A DNA stretch of 8,572 nucleotides from NCBI GenBank assembly GCA_018694455.1, contig JABHNP010000420.1, positions 1-8,572 of the forward strand, written 5' to 3'. This DNA comes from Planctomycetaceae bacterium (GTDB lineage: Bacteria; Planctomycetota; Planctomycetia; Pirellulales; UBA1268). The translations under genes and the position numbers were made by a program. The notes beneath the pieces are model-generated. The model was not told the DNA's origin, made no database searches, and was given only the letters and a program-made list of their open reading frames with translations. Below are positions 7,106-8,572 of the stretch, piece after piece (positions within the stretch are counted from its first letter, which is position 1; every line of letters begins with the position of its first letter).

Positions 7106-7750
7106 ATGACGCTACAGTCACCCCTGAAGCTGATACTAGCAAGCCAGTCCCGCCGTCGCCGAGAGTTAGCCACTTCAGCAGGCTGGGACGTCACTATCAC
7201 CCCACCGCCTGAGGACGCCGAAGCCTCGGCACCGCCACTCCAGCAGGGTGAAACGGTGCCAACCTTTGTAACTCGATTAGCTCGCGCAAAGGCTGAAGCT
7301 GTATCAAAACTACTCCCTCCATCCGAGACCCGTGCCATTCTTGCCTGTGATACTGTTGGTGAAATAGGGGGTGTGATCTTTGGCAAACCCACAGATGCAC
7401 ATGATGCTCGACGAATGATTGAAACTCTTTCAGGAAAAAAACATCGAGTTTTTACTGGTGTGAGCATCTGGTTCCCAGAGCCCGCAGAGAGGATCAAGGC
7501 GAACACGAGTCTGGGTCAATATCGTGTGAAAGAGGGGTGTGCGATCAGTGAGGTCTTCATGGAATTACTACAAAAAAAAGAAGTCGACGACTATCTTGCA
7601 ACAAACGATTGGCACGGAAAAGCGGGTGCATGCGGTTTTCAAGATGGTCATTTACCTCTCCGACTCATCACCGGCTCTGTCGATACTGTCGTCGGACTAC
7701 CTGTTGAATTCATCGAACAACTCGTTATCAAACATCTCAGATCGCGATAA
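7106..7750 (+). CDS. maf: Maf-family nucleotide pyrophosphatase
   Basis: The 214-residue product matches the Maf/HAM1-like fold, which hydrolyses non-canonical or modified nucleoside triphosphates to monophosphates and has been linked to division control. LILASQSRRRREL (9-21) is the N-terminal substrate/phosphate-binding motif. ACDTVGEIGGVIFGKP (80-95) holds the catalytic aspartate D82 and conserved K94, and ETLSGKKHRVFTGVSIW (106-122) follows as in the family. EVDDYLATNDWHGKAG (159-174), FQDG (178-181) and GSVDTVVGLP (190-199) are the C-terminal signatures. It is slightly longer than the usual 190-200 residues, mainly through a Pro/Glu-rich insert near 33-50. Deviations include DTVG for the common DTVV and GSVDTVV for the common GSxxNVV; which subfamily (dTTP/UTP or m7GTP type) it belongs to is not decided. 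An in-frame stop at 7088 leaves only this ATG. No Shine-Dalgarno motif is evident. It ends 9 bp before the rRNA terminator. Confidence 0.92.
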   Translation: MTLQSPLKLILASQSRRRRELATSAGWDVTITPPPEDAEASAPPLQQGETVPTFVTRLARAKAEAVSKLLPPSETRAILACDTVGEIGGVIFGKPTDAHDARRMIETLSGKKHRVFTGVSIWFPEPAERIKANTSLGQYRVKEGCAISEVFMELLQKKEVDDYLATNDWHGKAGACGFQDGHLPLRLITGSVDTVVGLPVEFIEQLVIKHLRSR

Positions 7751-7759
7751 AACATAAAA

Positions 7760-7792
7760 AACCCCTCGGAATCTAAAAGAAACCGAGGGGTT
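7760..7792 (-). terminator. Rho-independent terminator of the rRNA operon
   Basis: AACCCCTCGG (7760-7769) and CCGAGGGGTT (7783-7792) form a perfect 10-bp stem with a 13-base A-rich loop. Read on the minus strand, the stem is followed by TTTTTTATG, a proper U-tract just after 5S, so it terminates the rRNA transcript. On the plus strand the stem is followed by CGTAAAAAAA without T-run, so it would at most stall maf transcripts and protect their 3' end. Confidence 0.9.
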
Positions 7793-7802
7793 CGTAAAAA
7801 AA

Positions 7803-7913
7803 TTTCCGGCGATACCTACTCTCGCACTTTTGGCACTACCATCGGCTCTGAAAGCTTAACTACCGTGTTCGGGATGGGAACGGGTGTGACCTTTCAAATA
7901 TGTTCACCGGAAA
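7803..7913 (-). rRNA. rrf: 5S ribosomal RNA
   Basis: The minus strand reads as a complete 5S rRNA of about 111 nt. The termini TTTCCGG (5', at 7913-7907) and CCGGAAA (3', at 7809-7803) pair as helix I. The internal stretch CCCGTTCCCATCCCGAACAC is the universally conserved loop B/C core, followed by GGTAGTTAAGC and GCGAGAGTAGG near the 3' end. Exact ends are set from helix I pairing and may differ by one to three bases. Confidence 0.95.
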
Positions 7914-7921
7914 ATCCTGTG

Positions 7922-7939
7922 TCACCGCTTTCGCGGTGA
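7922..7939 (-). other. GAAA-tetraloop hairpin immediately 5' of 5S rRNA
   Basis: On the transcript, TCACCGC-GAAA-GCGGTGA forms a perfect 7-bp stem with a GNRA tetraloop closed by C-G, 8 bases before the 5S start. Such a stable stem probably marks or protects a processing site. This role is inference from position and structure. Confidence 0.6.
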
Positions 7940-7954
7940 TAATGTTGTGATAAT

Positions 7955-7991
7955 TGGCACTCTCATGCTTTTGCAAGAGAGCAAACTGCCA
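7955..7991 (-). repeat. Long imperfect hairpin in the 23S-5S spacer
   Basis: TGGCA (7955-7959) pairs with TGCCA (7987-7991), CTCTC (7960-7964) with GAGAG (7977-7981), and TGC (7966-7968) with GCA (7973-7975) around a four-base loop. One A-A mismatch and a five-base bulge interrupt it. It is likely an rRNA processing stem. An alternative pairing CTGCC (7986-7990) with GGCAG (8000-8004) uses the same bases, so both cannot form together. Confidence 0.5.
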
Positions 7992-8066
7992 CCATTTCAG
8001 GCAGCGTACCGTCAAAAAATCCACGACTATCATTTATCGTGACTAGACTGACGGAGATAGAGCAAG

Positions 8067-8078
8067 CACTCGATACGA

Positions 8079-8081
<3 letters not shown>
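8067..8081 (-). repeat. Hairpin at the 3' boundary of 23S rRNA
   Basis: CACTCG (8067-8072) and CGAGTG (8076-8081) are perfect 6-base arms with a three-base loop. They sit directly at, and slightly overlap, the expected 23S 3' end. In the precursor this could be a maturation signal that is replaced by 23S helix I pairing. Function is inferred. Confidence 0.4.

Positions 8082-8572
<491 letters not shown>

Larger units (their letters stand above)
7914..8078 (-). other. 23S-5S internal transcribed spacer (no tRNA)
   Basis: About 165 bp lie between the two rRNAs. No tRNA is present: I see no TTCGA-type T-loop with acceptor stem. The spacer carries several potential hairpins, listed separately, as expected for a region cut by ribonucleases during rRNA maturation. 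The boundary with 23S is approximate. Confidence 0.75.

Noticed and set aside
8014..8041. Terminator-like stem plus T-run between 23S and 5S (CACGA/TCGTG then six T on the minus strand)
   Set aside because: The stem is only 5 bp (6 with a G-U pair) and AT-rich around the loop. A functional terminator here would cut off 5S, and the strong terminator lies after 5S.

Overview
The window looks like a chromosomal stretch of a planctomycete, probably a Pirellulales-like lineage of moderate GC. The evidence is protein style only: a Ser/Thr kinase with the 'LTPFQASQLL…LGHYRIL' leader typical of planctomycetal kinases, a large HEAT-repeat lipoprotein, and a small secreted Gly/Gln-rich protein of a type I associate with this phylum. 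No marker gene in the window fixes the genus.

Layout, left to right. (1) 1-341, minus: the 5' part of a methyltransferase-like gene that runs off the left edge. (2) 509-2572, minus: a lipoprotein made almost entirely of HEAT-like repeats. (3) 2787-3476, plus: a small exported protein, divergent from the HEAT gene across a 214-bp intergenic region. (4) 3624-4529, plus: a TIGR01777/YfcH-type NAD(P)-binding epimerase-like protein. (5) 4565-6166, minus: a membrane-anchored Ser/Thr protein kinase, convergent with the epimerase gene and ending 35 bp from it. (6) 6355-7062, minus: an RluA-family pseudouridine synthase. (7) 7106-7750, plus: a Maf-family nucleotide pyrophosphatase, divergent from the pseudouridine synthase with a 43-bp gap. 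(8) 7760-8572, minus: the end of an rRNA operon, with a rho-independent terminator, a complete 5S gene, a structured spacer and the 3' part of 23S. The operon converges on maf.

The genes do not form an obvious single pathway. Strand changes between most neighbours argue for mostly single-gene transcription units. Common themes are RNA/nucleotide housekeeping on the right (pseudouridine synthase, Maf, rRNA) and envelope/signalling proteins on the left and centre (lipoprotein, exported protein, kinase).

I found no defence locus, mobile element, CRISPR array or tRNA. The most interesting items are the duplicated N-terminal module and sensor-less membrane hairpin of the kinase, the paired divergent envelope genes, and the strongly folded 23S-5S spacer with a GAAA-capped hairpin next to 5S.
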